Source: Alteromonas sp. KC3
Lineage (GTDB): Bacteria > Pseudomonadota > Gammaproteobacteria > Enterobacterales > Alteromonadaceae
NCBI RefSeq assembly: GCF_016756315.1
Contig: NZ_AP024235.1
Location: forward strand, 1,240,001-1,304,000
Direction of reading: 5' to 3'
DNA length: 64,000 bases
Both the position numbers and the translations under genes were made by a program. Numbering within the stretch: position 1 is the stretch's first letter; the number at the start of each line of letters is the position of its first letter. The notes under the pieces were generated by a model that worked only from the letters and a program-made list of their open reading frames with translations, did no database searches and had not been told where the DNA came from. Shown in pieces: positions 26,755 to 35,756 of the stretch.

Positions 26755-27165
26755 GTGCGACAATTATATTTATTGGGCCTGTTTTTATTAGGAGGATGTG
26801 GGGCACAAGCACCTGTCGATATGCCCAGCCCTCTAGAAATCGAAAAGCTTGAGTTTGAAGTGGACACATCGCTGCCGCTAGTTCAACAAGCTTACTCAAT
26901 AGAAAGTGAGTCAGTCTGTGAAAAGCATAATGGACGATGGCAAAGAGTAGGCAGGCAACAGCAATATGCGTGCATTCTCGACACTCGTGATGGCGGCAAA
27001 GCCTGTTCAAGTAATAAAGAGTGTGAGGTTGGCTGTGTTGTGGCCAATAGTGAGGCCGTTGCCGGTGAGCACACAACAGGGATATGCCTTGAAAATACAG
27101 ACCTATTTGGTTGTCGCGCGTATGTATCTAACGGCGTGGTAGAACCTACTCTGTGCGTCGATTGA
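26755..27165 (+). CDS. Cysteine-rich lipoprotein, unknown function
   Basis: 136-aa precursor with a short signal sequence ending in a lipobox (LLGGC), so it should be a lipid-anchored envelope protein. The mature part holds eight further cysteines, an even number, several in a dense stretch (KACSSNKECEVGC), suggesting a compact disulfide-bonded domain. No named family recognised. GTG 26755 was chosen because AAGGA lies seven bases upstream and it gives a proper signal peptide; the longer frame from 26698 does not. Confidence 0.7.
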   Translation: MRQLYLLGLFLLGGCGAQAPVDMPSPLEIEKLEFEVDTSLPLVQQAYSIESESVCEKHNGRWQRVGRQQQYACILDTRDGGKACSSNKECEVGCVVANSEAVAGEHTTGICLENTDLFGCRAYVSNGVVEPTLCVD

Positions 27166-27210
27166 CGATATTAAATGAAGCCGTTGCGATAAGATACCGC
27201 AAGATTTAAT

Positions 27211-28104
27211 CTAAAAGCGGCATCTCTCAATAAGGTAGTCGACGAGAGCTCGCGTTCTACTCGGTACGTGTTTGCGTGAAGGATAAACTAGCGTGAATAG
27301 TAAATTATCACTACTTATGCGTGGGCATATTCGAACTAAGTCACCACGTGCTACTTCTTGCTTCACAGTGGAAGGCAGTAATGTTGATATCCCAAGTCCA
27401 GTTTTTACCATCTCTTGTACCAAGTATGGTGAATTACAAAGTTCGTATTGCTGAGGGACAATTTCTATCGGGGAGTCGTCTAGCATCAAATATTGCATAG
27501 TGCGATTGTTTAGTTGGGAAAGTAAAATCCAACGGTGTTGCTGCAAAGACGCGATGTCATCTGGGGTGCCATATCTTAAGAGGTAATCAGGGCTTGCATA
27601 TAATGCAAATCGCTCTTGGTATAATACTCGTCCAACCAAAGAGTCGTCTTTGGGTAGCCCGATGCGTAAACCGATATCAATATTTTCTGCAATCAAATCT
27701 AGCTTTTCATCACTGCTAATAATATGAAGTTCAATGTCTGGGTATCGCTGCTTGAATTCTGGAAGTAGCGGGAGCAAGAACTTGTGTGCAATATCGTTTG
27801 TAACGGTTATCGATACTCGACCTTTCGGTAACGATTGATTCAGGCTTTCATCAACATCATGCAGAATTTCATGGCACTTTTTTGCATGCTCATATATTGC
27901 CTTTCCCTCTTCGGTAAGGGCGAGTTGTCGCGTAGTGCGTTGTAGTAGGCGCACATTGAGTACCGCTTCAAGGTTAGCAACCTGCTCACTCACCCTTGAA
28001 CGACTTGTATTAAGTCGTCTCGCGGCTTCTGCAAAGCTATTGCTGTCGACAACGGTCGCGAATATCGCAAGTCCCTTGAGTTGTGAAAATTCAATTGTAC
28101 TCAT
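27211..28104 (-). CDS. LysR-family transcriptional regulator
   Basis: N-terminal winged helix (SFAEAARRLNTSRSRVSEQVANLEAVLNVRLLQRTTRQLALTEEG region, residues 8-65) and a LysR effector domain of the subgroup that typically acts on divergent oxidoreductase genes. 297 aa. It diverges from the NmrA-like reductase gene, which is its most likely target. It converges with the lipoprotein gene. Confidence 0.9.
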   Translation of the reverse strand: MSTIEFSQLKGLAIFATVVDSNSFAEAARRLNTSRSRVSEQVANLEAVLNVRLLQRTTRQLALTEEGKAIYEHAKKCHEILHDVDESLNQSLPKGRVSITVTNDIAHKFLLPLLPEFKQRYPDIELHIISSDEKLDLIAENIDIGLRIGLPKDDSLVGRVLYQERFALYASPDYLLRYGTPDDIASLQQHRWILLSQLNNRTMQYLMLDDSPIEIVPQQYELCNSPYLVQEMVKTGLGISTLLPSTVKQEVARGDLVRICPRISSDNLLFTLVYPSRKHVPSRTRALVDYLIERCRF

Positions 28105-28209
28105 TTTTATTACAATCCATTCTGAATTGGTCTACTTATCATAACAGTTTAAGGCGCACATAATGAAGCTGTGTTTGAAACAATGATTTGTAATGAAGAG
28201 GATATGAAT

Positions 28210-29067
28210 ATGATTGCTGTAACAGGAGCAAACGGTCAGTTAGGTCAAAAGGTTATCGATGCACTTTTAGTATCGCAAGCCCCACACAATATCGTTGCAT
28301 TGGTGCGAAACCCAGACAACGCAAGCTCGCTTAAAGAGAAGGGGGTTGTAGTAAGAAAGGCAGATTACAACTTACCAGAAACGCTTACGGAAGCATTGGA
28401 CGGCGTGAGTAAAGTACTATTGATATCAGGTACTGAATTTGGAAAGCGCGTCGAGCAACATAGAGCTGTTATTGATGCTGCTATTCGCCAAAATGTTTCA
28501 CTTATTGCCTATACCAGTTTGATAAAAGCAAGCACGTCTCCACTATTGTTGGCACAAGAACACAAAGATACGGAAGCCTATTTGAAGGACGTAAACGCGC
28601 CTTTTGTCATATTGCGTAATGGTTGGTATACCGAAAACTATACTGAAAATGTGGCAAGTGTTTTGGCAATGGGGGCGGTTGCTGGTGCGGCTAAACAAGG
28701 CGTGATTTCTACAGCAAGTCGTCAAGATTACGCTGAAGCGGCCGCCGCTGTGTTGGTGACAAAGCAAGATTATGTAGGTAAAACACTAGAGCTTGCGGGT
28801 GATAGTGGCTTTACATTAAGTGAATACGCACAGGCAATATCAGAGGCGACTGGCAAGCACATCGATTTTATTGACATGGACGAGCAAGCATATCGGCAAG
28901 CACTTATTGACGCCGGTTTGCCTGAAGCGATGGCCGTTGCGATAGCTGATTCTGAGCATTACGCCGCAACAGGATGGCTTCACGATGACAGTCACACCTT
29001 GTCTGGTTTGATAGGAAGGCCGACTACATCATTGCAAGCCTCCTTAGACCGTGCCCTAAACAATTAG
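28210..29067 (+). CDS. NmrA-like NAD(P)H-binding reductase (QorB-type)
   Basis: Atypical short-chain reductase with Rossmann motif TGANGQLG at residues 4-11. It closely follows the pattern of E. coli QorB, NAD(P)H:quinone oxidoreductase 2 (MIAITGATGQLG). 285 aa from ATG 28210, against 286 in E. coli. Two earlier in-frame ATGs are worse spaced from the GAAGAGG ribosome site (28195-28201). Divergent LysR neighbour suggests induction by a quinone or related electrophile; activity has not been shown from sequence. Confidence 0.82.
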   Translation: MIAVTGANGQLGQKVIDALLVSQAPHNIVALVRNPDNASSLKEKGVVVRKADYNLPETLTEALDGVSKVLLISGTEFGKRVEQHRAVIDAAIRQNVSLIAYTSLIKASTSPLLLAQEHKDTEAYLKDVNAPFVILRNGWYTENYTENVASVLAMGAVAGAAKQGVISTASRQDYAEAAAAVLVTKQDYVGKTLELAGDSGFTLSEYAQAISEATGKHIDFIDMDEQAYRQALIDAGLPEAMAVAIADSEHYAATGWLHDDSHTLSGLIGRPTTSLQASLDRALNN

Positions 29068-29169
29068 CTGACCCTCTATTGTAATTTTAGTAGGGCTATT
29101 GTTGTAAATAGTCCTATCGTGACACACTAACGTATTCCAATTACTAAGGTTGCAACAGGGAGATGTTAG

Positions 29170-29610
29170 ATGTTGTCTAAAATTATGCTCTATGCGAAGA
29201 GTATTTTTGCGTCGTTATTGGCGATTTTTGTTTGTTTTGCTGTGCTTGATTTCCTATGGCTTGGCGTTATTGCTGACAGTTGGTACCAAGCTGAAATGGC
29301 GCCATTGCTTCGCAGTGCGTTTATTACCTGGCCTTGGTTAGTCTTTTATCTGATGTATGGTTTTGTAGTATTTGTCTTAGCTGTGGTTGCCAATAGAGAT
29401 AAGTCACTGCTTTATGCGGGCATAGATGGGGCTTTGTTAGGACTGGCGAGTTATGGCGCATACAACCTTACTGCCTACAGCATAATAGATGGGTTTACAC
29501 TCTTTATCATGGCGATAGATTGGGGGTGGGGCACCTTTCTAACCAGTGCGAGTGCAATGGCGGGATGGCTTGGATTCCAACTGCTTCGCCACGATGCCCG
29601 CCCATCGTAG
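29170..29610 (+). CDS. DUF2177 membrane protein
   Basis: 146-aa protein with four hydrophobic helices. Family features are FLWLGVIADSWYQ in helix 1, WLVFYLMYGFVVFVLAVVA, a GALLGLASYGAYNLTAYSII segment and DWGWGTFLTSASAMAG. Function of DUF2177 is unknown. The ATG at 29170 follows GGGAG. It lies about 100 bases after the reductase gene and may be cotranscribed. Confidence 0.82.
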   Translation: MLSKIMLYAKSIFASLLAIFVCFAVLDFLWLGVIADSWYQAEMAPLLRSAFITWPWLVFYLMYGFVVFVLAVVANRDKSLLYAGIDGALLGLASYGAYNLTAYSIIDGFTLFIMAIDWGWGTFLTSASAMAGWLGFQLLRHDARPS

Positions 29611-29672
29611 TTTGCTCAAGTAATTTTTCTCAAGTGACTTTGCTAAAACATTGGCATGCTTATTAAAAATGC

Positions 29673-30809
29673 CTAAGGAAAAGAATAGCGTATTATTCTT
29701 TTCACTACACTGGCGTACTGGCGCATGAAGCTGCCAGTATTGTAATGCATGCCATGTTGCTTAAAAATTTCCCGTACCTTTGGTGCCATTTCTCTATAGC
29801 GTTTAGCAGGAATATCTGGAAAGAGGTGGTGCTCGATCTGAAAGCTCAAATGACCCGTTAGCACGTGAAATAGGTTACCACCTTTAATGTTTGACGACCC
29901 CAGTGCTTGTCGATAATACCATTGACCCTGCGTTTCATTTTTACAATCTGCCTCGCTAAAGGTTTCCACATCGCCCGTGAAATGGCCACAGAATATGATG
30001 GTTGATGTCCATAGATTACGAAGTAGATTTGCTACGAGATTACCCGTTAGTACCCATAAGAATAAAGGGCCAGCTAGAAGTGGGAAGAGCACATAATCTT
30101 TGGCTAGTTGGCGAGCGCCTTTACTAAAAAAACGCCTCTTTAATTCTTTGTGCGTCAGCGTGTTTTTTCGATTCTCCTTTTTCTTACCAAAAAATACGCG
30201 CTCAGCGGCCATTTCGTGATAAGACACGCCCCACTGAAACATTATGCTTAACACGGCGTAAGTCGCCAGTTGCCATAGGTTTTTTACTCGCCAGCGAAAA
30301 TCATTGGAAAGGCGTAATAGGCCGTAGCCAAAATCACGGTCTTTCCCAATAATATTCGTGTACGTGTGGTGCTCATAATTGTGGACTCTATTCCAACTTG
30401 AACCATCGCAGGCAATATCCCACTCATAGGATTTTGAGTTGATATGCTTGTCATTCATCCAGTCATATTGACCATGCATAACATTGTGACCAATTTCCAT
30501 GTTGTCGAGTATTTTTGCAGCGGCTAGGGACAATACGCCAATGACCCATAAAGCAGGCTGTAAAAAACCGAGCATTAATAGAATACGTCCCGTCCATTCG
30601 CAAAGCCTCTGAATGCGAATGATTCGACGGATATAGTTGGCATCTTCTTGGCCAAGTTTGCGCTTTACGTCAGCTTTCAACTCATCAAGCTGTACGGCGA
30701 GTAGATCAAAATTGGGCTGAGTTGACATTTTCTTTTCACAAATTGTTGTTGAAGTAGAAGCCACCGTGTGGTCCGGTTGTGGTTGTTCTCGAAGAACGGT
30801 CGTGCTCAT
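29673..30809 (-). CDS. Membrane fatty acid desaturase (acyl-CoA/acyl-lipid type)
   Basis: Di-iron desaturase with the three histidine boxes: HNVMH near residue 108, HNYEHH near 143 and QIEHH near 322, plus four membrane helices. It introduces a double bond into a saturated acyl chain using electrons from its ferredoxin-type reductase, encoded immediately upstream. Its ATG overlaps the TGA of the (frame-corrected) reductase as ATGA, supporting this start and translational coupling. 378 aa. The pair resembles the Pseudomonas desCB arrangement. Regulation by the tandem FabR/DesT-like sites at 31908-31948 is likely. Confidence 0.92.
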   Translation of the reverse strand: MSTTVLREQPQPDHTVASTSTTICEKKMSTQPNFDLLAVQLDELKADVKRKLGQEDANYIRRIIRIQRLCEWTGRILLMLGFLQPALWVIGVLSLAAAKILDNMEIGHNVMHGQYDWMNDKHINSKSYEWDIACDGSSWNRVHNYEHHTYTNIIGKDRDFGYGLLRLSNDFRWRVKNLWQLATYAVLSIMFQWGVSYHEMAAERVFFGKKKENRKNTLTHKELKRRFFSKGARQLAKDYVLFPLLAGPLFLWVLTGNLVANLLRNLWTSTIIFCGHFTGDVETFSEADCKNETQGQWYYRQALGSSNIKGGNLFHVLTGHLSFQIEHHLFPDIPAKRYREMAPKVREIFKQHGMHYNTGSFMRQYASVVKRIIRYSFP

Positions 30810-31881
30810 GCTTGTAACTCCAAATCGGTAGCAGCTTGCGATACACAGAGTTGAATAAGCTGCTCTGCGCTGTCTGATAATTCACCTGTGCGAACGTCGC
30901 GCACAACACCGCTTTTCTTAATACACTGACATTGGTGACAAATACCCATGCCACAGCCATAACTAACGGGGCATCTGCTTTTTGTAGCTGTGTTAGCAGT
31001 GTTTCCGTATTACTCACAGTCAGTGTGGTCTTGTTGTGTTTAACGATAAGCTGTTGTTTCGGCGAATTAGTGTTGTCAGTTAGATGCGGGAATGCGACAA
31101 AGTGCTCACTATCAACCGGTACGTTAATCAACTTGGCGGTCTGTGCCACTTGTTGATACAGCTCGAAAGGACCACATACCATCCAGTGCGAAGTGCCATG
31201 TTGGGCAAGATAAGGTTCTATATCGCCGTCATGCATCCGGCTTAGCAATTGAAAGCTGAAAGATTCATTGTGGTTTGCAAATTCGGTTAACTCTTCAACC
31301 AAAAGGTGCTCATGTGGTTTGGCATAGTAAATAAGATGAATGGACTGTTTATCCTCTAGGCTACCTTTTTTATTGGCTTGATAGTCCTCTAGCATCGCGA
31401 GAAATGGGGTTATGCCAGACCCGCCAGCAATCATCAGCACTGATTTACCATGTGGAAGTGAGAACGAACCCATCGGGGGCGAAATGTTTACCCATTTACC
31501 CTTGCTAAAGTTGCCCAGAAAAGGCGTGAGTGCTCCATCATCTTTTACTTTAATAATAAGACGAATAACGCCTTGACTCTTTCGTGTCGTTGTACCGCAT
31601 GCGATGGTAAAAATGCGTGTGATTAGTTTCCCATCAACCTCAACGGTCAACGCTATGTGCTGCCCAGCCTTATGTATTGGCCATTTTTTTTCTGGCGACA
31701 GCGTTAACTGAACGACATCTGCTCTTAGACTTTTAAACGCTACTACTTTTGCCCGGTAATAGCTATCGCGCCACGCTGGAAGGAATAATTGAATGATGGG
31801 CTCCCAATACCCCTTCCACGTTTTGTGATGAAAAAGCTGATGAGTAATTTTGTTGAAAATAGCATTCACGGCGTCTGTCAC
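30806..31881 (-). CDS. Ferredoxin-type oxidoreductase for the desaturase, frameshifted
   Basis: Electron donor of the desaturase: FAD domain with PAGQH-like KAGQHIAL and RIFTIAC, NAD-binding domain with MIAGGSGITPFLAML and WMVCGPFE, then a plant-type 2Fe-2S ferredoxin. As written, the frame leaves the ferredoxin domain at a five-A run (plus-strand T run 30979-30983) and continues out of register to 30736. Adding one A restores the cysteine cluster (YGCGMGICHQCQC, then QLCVSQAA) and ends at a TGA (30806-30808) overlapping the desaturase start. The open frame reaches GTG 31914, inside the operator, so GTG 31881 or 31869 is the likelier start. Confidence 0.8.
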
Positions 31882-31907
31882 ACCTAAAAAGACGAAAATT
31901 AAATTTG

Positions 31908-31948
31908 AGCGCACATGTGTACGCTGATTGAGCGAACAAGTGTAAGCT
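31908..31948. promoter_or_regulatory. Two tandem FabR/DesT-like operators
   Basis: AGCGCACATGTGTACGCT (31908-31925) and AGCGAACAAGTGTAAGCT (31931-31948) share the pattern AGCGnACAnGTGTnnGCT. Their centres are 23 bp apart. Both are imperfect 18-bp palindromes (7/9 and 6/9 matching half-site positions), close to the AGCG-TACA...TGT-CGCT type of FabR operator known from E. coli fabA/fabB. They lie immediately upstream of the reductase-desaturase pair, consistent with control of membrane unsaturation by a TetR-family regulator encoded elsewhere. Confidence 0.6.
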
Positions 31949-32037
31949 TAAATGAAAAAAGATCAAGTGAATTGTTTTGTGTTCATGCTGTGTAGATAGT
32001 GTGCAAACGAATGAGAGAGTGTTGCATCACTTTTTAA

Positions 32038-32499
32038 ATGTCTTTAGTCTTCATACCCCCTTTGAAAAAGTGGTACAAAAAATTGACAAATAAACTAGCC
32101 CCAGAGGTTCAAACCGCCTATAAAAAAGCCCTAATCGCGAGGGACAATTCATATTCTCCATATTCGCATTTTAAGGTAGGTGCTGCGGTTAAATTTAAAG
32201 ATTGTGACGATGTTTTTGTTGGCTGTAATGTGGAAAACGCGAGTTACGGCGCCACTATTTGTGCAGAACGTAATGCGATTTGGAGCGGCGTAGCGGCGGT
32301 GGGTAAGCGCGATATGGAATATCTCATTGTGGTTGCCGACCAAGACGAGCCAGTTCCGCCGTGTGCATTGTGCTTGCAGGTAATTTCTGAGTTTTACGAT
32401 CCCAAAATGCCTATCTATTTAGGCAACTTAAATGGCATTCAAAAGTGTTATCTACTAGAAGAGATATTACCTGTGCCATTTAATAGTTTTGTGGCGTGA
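32038..32499 (+). CDS. cdd: Cytidine deaminase
   Basis: Zinc enzyme of pyrimidine salvage converting cytidine and deoxycytidine to the uridine forms. Motifs are YSPYSHFKVGAAV, NVENASYGATICAERNA (first Zn Cys and catalytic Glu) and PPCALCLQVI (two further Zn Cys). The three-cysteine zinc site and 153-aa length indicate the homotetrameric class rather than the E. coli dimeric one. About 20 extra N-terminal residues are basic. The ATG at 32038 lacks a clear ribosome site. Confidence 0.92.
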   Translation: MSLVFIPPLKKWYKKLTNKLAPEVQTAYKKALIARDNSYSPYSHFKVGAAVKFKDCDDVFVGCNVENASYGATICAERNAIWSGVAAVGKRDMEYLIVVADQDEPVPPCALCLQVISEFYDPKMPIYLGNLNGIQKCYLLEEILPVPFNSFVA

Positions 32500-32535
32500 T
32501 TTGGTGGCGTATCGCGCAAATAGGAGAAAAAAATA

Positions 32536-32754
32536 CTATTTACTTCTGTTGCGATAAAGCCAGCTTGCAATGCCAATACCCGCAACTAAAACGGATAGAG
32601 TAGGCCATACTGATGACACTGGCACACCATCTGGACATTGCAAAGTCATTGCAGAGCCTGCGAGATTATCGCACTCCACCATTGGACCGATTGCCAATAG
32701 CAGCAGCCCAATAAGCACACCAATAATGGCTGAAGATAAATTATTTAGAGACAT
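32536..32754 (-). CDS. Small two-helix membrane protein, unknown
   Basis: 72 aa with two predicted transmembrane helices (residues 7-26 and 50-67) around a loop that contains two Cys (VECDN and LQCPDG), then a basic tail RNRSK. No family recognised. Composition is that of a genuine membrane protein, and the reading direction is opposite to cdd and prfB. No strong ribosome site is seen, so confidence is moderate. Confidence 0.5.
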   Translation of the reverse strand: MSLNNLSSAIIGVLIGLLLLAIGPMVECDNLAGSAMTLQCPDGVPVSSVWPTLSVLVAGIGIASWLYRNRSK

Positions 32755-33050
32755 TGGTGTAAAAACTGAAACAGTCCGTTTTTTCTGAGTATGTTAAAGA
32801 TATAGGCATAAACGGCTGGTATACAACCCTTAACGGCCGCAATTCATCGGTAAGATTTTACCGTTGAACGACTTTGAACAACGCATCGATAAGTTCATAC
32901 CTCGCTGCCTTTTGCGCCTTATGTCAACGTGAAGGCACGAGGCCTAAATTATCACATAACAAATGTACCTTATTTGCGTTAACCACTATCAAAATTAACG
33001 TAAATTCGGTACTATCCGCGGTCTTAAATTTTTAATGAAATAAGCGGACT

Positions 33051-34149
33051 ATGTTTGAAATAAACCCCGTTACTAATGCGATAAAAGATATCCGCGAGCG
33101 CACTGAAGCGCTTAGGGGGTATCTTTGACTTTGATGCAAAGTCAGAGCGTTTAGAAGAAGTTAGCCGAGAGTTAGAAAGCCCTGATGTTTGGAACGAGCC
33201 AGACAGAGCGCAGGCACTTGGCAAAGAAAAAGTGGCTTTAGAGCAAATAGTAGAAACTATTCACAAACTTGACCAGGGTACGGAAGACGTAGAAGGTTTG
33301 GTTGAGCTTGCGGTTGAAGCTGAAGACGAAGATACCTTCGTTGAGGCCCAAAGTGAGCTTGAAGGTTTAATTGAGCAACTAGAAGTGCTCGAATTTCGCC
33401 GCATGTTTTCTGGCCCTAATGACGAGAACGACTGCTATATTGACATTCAGTCGGGGTCAGGCGGTACAGAAGCGCAGGATTGGGCAAACATGCTATTGCG
33501 TATGTATTTGCGCTGGGGTGAAGCTCATGGTTTTAAAACCGAACTGATAGAAGTATCGGAAGGCGAAGTAGCAGGTATTAAAAGTGCCACACTTCGCGTT
33601 CAGGGCGAATATGCGTTTGGTTGGCTACGCACAGAAACAGGCGTACACCGCTTGGTGCGAAAATCACCATTTGACTCGGGCAACCGCCGTCATACGTCGT
33701 TTTCATCTGCGTTTGTATACCCTGAAATTGATGACGACATCGATATTGAAATTAATCCGTCTGACTTACGTATAGACACCTATCGCGCGTCGGGTGCGGG
33801 TGGTCAGCACGTAAACAGAACAGACTCTGCGGTGCGCATTACTCACGAACCGACAGGCATTGTGGTGCAGTGTCAGAACGACCGCTCGCAGCACAAAAAC
33901 AAAGATCAGGCGATGAAGCAGTTAAAAGCCAAACTTTATGAGTTTGAACTGCAAAAACAAAACGCCGAAAAACAAGCGATGGAAGACAGCAAGTCAGATA
34001 TTGGCTGGGGTAGTCAGATACGTTCTTACGTACTAGACGACTCTCGCATTAAAGATTTGCGAACAGGCGTGGAAACACGTAATACTCAAGCCGTTCTAGA
34101 TGGCGACTTGGACAAATTCATTCAAGCCAGCCTGAAATCTGGGCTGTAA
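33051..34149 (+). CDS. prfB: Peptide chain release factor 2, programmed +1 frameshift
   Basis: RF2 recognises UGA and UAA stop codons. The start ATG 33051 reads 25 codons to an in-frame TGA (33126-33128). A +1 shift at CTT-TGA then joins the long frame from GAC at 33127, giving 365 aa, exactly the E. coli length. The SPF codon-recognition tripeptide (VRKSPFDSG) and the catalytic GGQ ([14 protein letters not shown]) are intact. Low RF2 favours frameshifting, so the protein autoregulates. prfB followed by lysS is the E. coli order. Confidence 0.97.
33114..33129 (+). promoter_or_regulatory. RF2 recoding site
   Basis: AGGGGGTATCTTTGAC contains the internal Shine-Dalgarno AGGGGG, correctly spaced three bases before the slippery CTT and the TGA stop followed by C. 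This is the classic prfB autoregulatory +1 frameshift element. Confidence 0.97.
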
Positions 34150-34173
34150 ACCGAACAACGAAGTGACAAGGTT

Positions 34174-35736
34174 ATGACTGACCAACAAACTGACGATAAC
34201 AAATTGATTGCAGAGCGCCGCTCAAAGTTAAGCGCTATTCGCGAACAGTGCCGTGCAAATGGCTTCCCAAACAGCTTCCGTCGTGAAAACTATGCTGATG
34301 AACTTCAAGCAAAGTTCGGTGAATTCGACAAAGAAACTCTGCAAGAGCAGGGCAACAAGGTAAGCATTGCTGGTCGTATTATGGCTAAACGCGGCCCATT
34401 CTTGCTATTACAAGATATGACTGGTCGTATTCAGGCATACGCCGACAAAGACACACAAAAAGACCTTAAGGCCAAATATGGTGCGCTAGATATTGGTGAC
34501 ATCATTGGTGTTGCCGGTGACCTACACAAGTCAGGTAAGGGCGATTTGTATGTGAATATGGAGCATTACGAATTGCTGACTAAAGCACTTCGCCCATTGC
34601 CTGAAAAATTCCATGGTTTGAGTGATCAAGAAACCAAGTATCGCCAGCGTTACGTAGACTTGATCACCAGTGAGCAAACGCGCAAAACCTTTATGATCCG
34701 CAGTAAAATTGTAAATGGTATTCGCAAGTACCTTACAGAGCGTGATTACCTAGAAGTCGAAACGCCAATGCTGCAAGTCATTCCGGGCGGTGCAACGGCG
34801 AAGCCTTTCGTAACACATCACAATGCACTTGATATTGATATGTACTTGCGTATTGCCCCAGAGCTTTACCTTAAGCGTCTTGTAGTGGGTGGCTTTGAGC
34901 GCGTGTTCGAAATTAACCGTAACTTCCGTAACGAAGGTTTATCAACTCGTCACAATCCAGAGTTTACTATGCTTGAGTTCTATCAAGCTTACGCAGACTA
35001 CAACGACTTGATGAACCTAACTGAAGACATGCTTCGTACATTAGCAGAAGATATTCTTGGTACGACTATTATTACCAATACCACGAAAGATACTGAAGGT
35101 AATGTGACGAGCGAAGTTGAATATGACTTTGGTAAGCCATTTGACCGCTTAAGCATGGGCGAAGCTATTCTTAAATACTGGCCAGAAGCCAATGAAGCTG
35201 CAATTCGCGACCCTGAGGCGAATCTAGACGCCCTTAAAGCAATGGCAAAACAGCTTCACATTAAAGAGCCTGAAGTCGATGGTATTTGGGGCGCAGGTAA
35301 GTACCTTTGCGAAATCTTTGAAGCGACAGCGGAAGAGAAGCTTATTCAGCCTACGTTTATTACTGAATACCCGTGGGAAGTATCGCCGCTTGCGCGTCGC
35401 AATGACAATAACCCGTTCATTACTGACCGTTTCGAATTCTTTGTAGGTGGACGCGAGCTAGCGAACGGCTTTAGCGAGCTAAACGACCCAGAAGATCAGG
35501 CAGAGCGCTTCGCTAAGCAGGTTGAAGAGAAAGATGCAGGCGACGATGAAGCCATGCATTTTGACGACGACTACATTCGCGCGCTTGAATATGGCTTGCC
35601 GCCAACGGCGGGTGAAGGTATCGGGATTGACCGTTTAGCGATGCTATTTACTGATAGCTCAACGATTAAAGACGTTATCTTATTCCCTCACATGAAGCCG
35701 CAAGTGTCTAAAGACGCTCAAGACGCAGAGGAATAA
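34174..35736 (+). CDS. lysS: Lysyl-tRNA synthetase, class II
   Basis: Charges tRNA-Lys. An N-terminal OB-fold anticodon-binding domain (residues 60-165, [19 protein letters not shown] region) precedes the class II catalytic core. Motif 2 is [23 protein letters not shown] near residue 252, and motif 3 is [19 protein letters not shown] near the C-terminus. Length 520 aa is slightly longer than E. coli LysS (505), with an acidic insertion around residues 440-455. It begins 24 bases after prfB and is most likely cotranscribed. Confidence 0.97.
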   Translation: MTDQQTDDNKLIAERRSKLSAIREQCRANGFPNSFRRENYADELQAKFGEFDKETLQEQGNKVSIAGRIMAKRGPFLLLQDMTGRIQAYADKDTQKDLKAKYGALDIGDIIGVAGDLHKSGKGDLYVNMEHYELLTKALRPLPEKFHGLSDQETKYRQRYVDLITSEQTRKTFMIRSKIVNGIRKYLTERDYLEVETPMLQVIPGGATAKPFVTHHNALDIDMYLRIAPELYLKRLVVGGFERVFEINRNFRNEGLSTRHNPEFTMLEFYQAYADYNDLMNLTEDMLRTLAEDILGTTIITNTTKDTEGNVTSEVEYDFGKPFDRLSMGEAILKYWPEANEAAIRDPEANLDALKAMAKQLHIKEPEVDGIWGAGKYLCEIFEATAEEKLIQPTFITEYPWEVSPLARRNDNNPFITDRFEFFVGGRELANGFSELNDPEDQAERFAKQVEEKDAGDDEAMHFDDDYIRALEYGLPPTAGEGIGIDRLAMLFTDSSTIKDVILFPHMKPQVSKDAQDAEE

Positions 35737-35756
35737 AGTAAGGACAAGCGTGCAGA

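Noticed and set aside
30736..30806. Extra C-terminal residues of the reductase frame overlapping the desaturase gene
   Set aside because: They arise out of register after the frameshift; the Fe-S domain is in the other frame, so these residues are not real protein.
32900..32942. Interrupted stem CCTCG-CT-GCCTT / AAGGC-A-CGAGG before prfB
   Set aside because: The 20-base loop and mismatches make it weak. No riboswitch family is recognised, and prfB has its own frameshift control.
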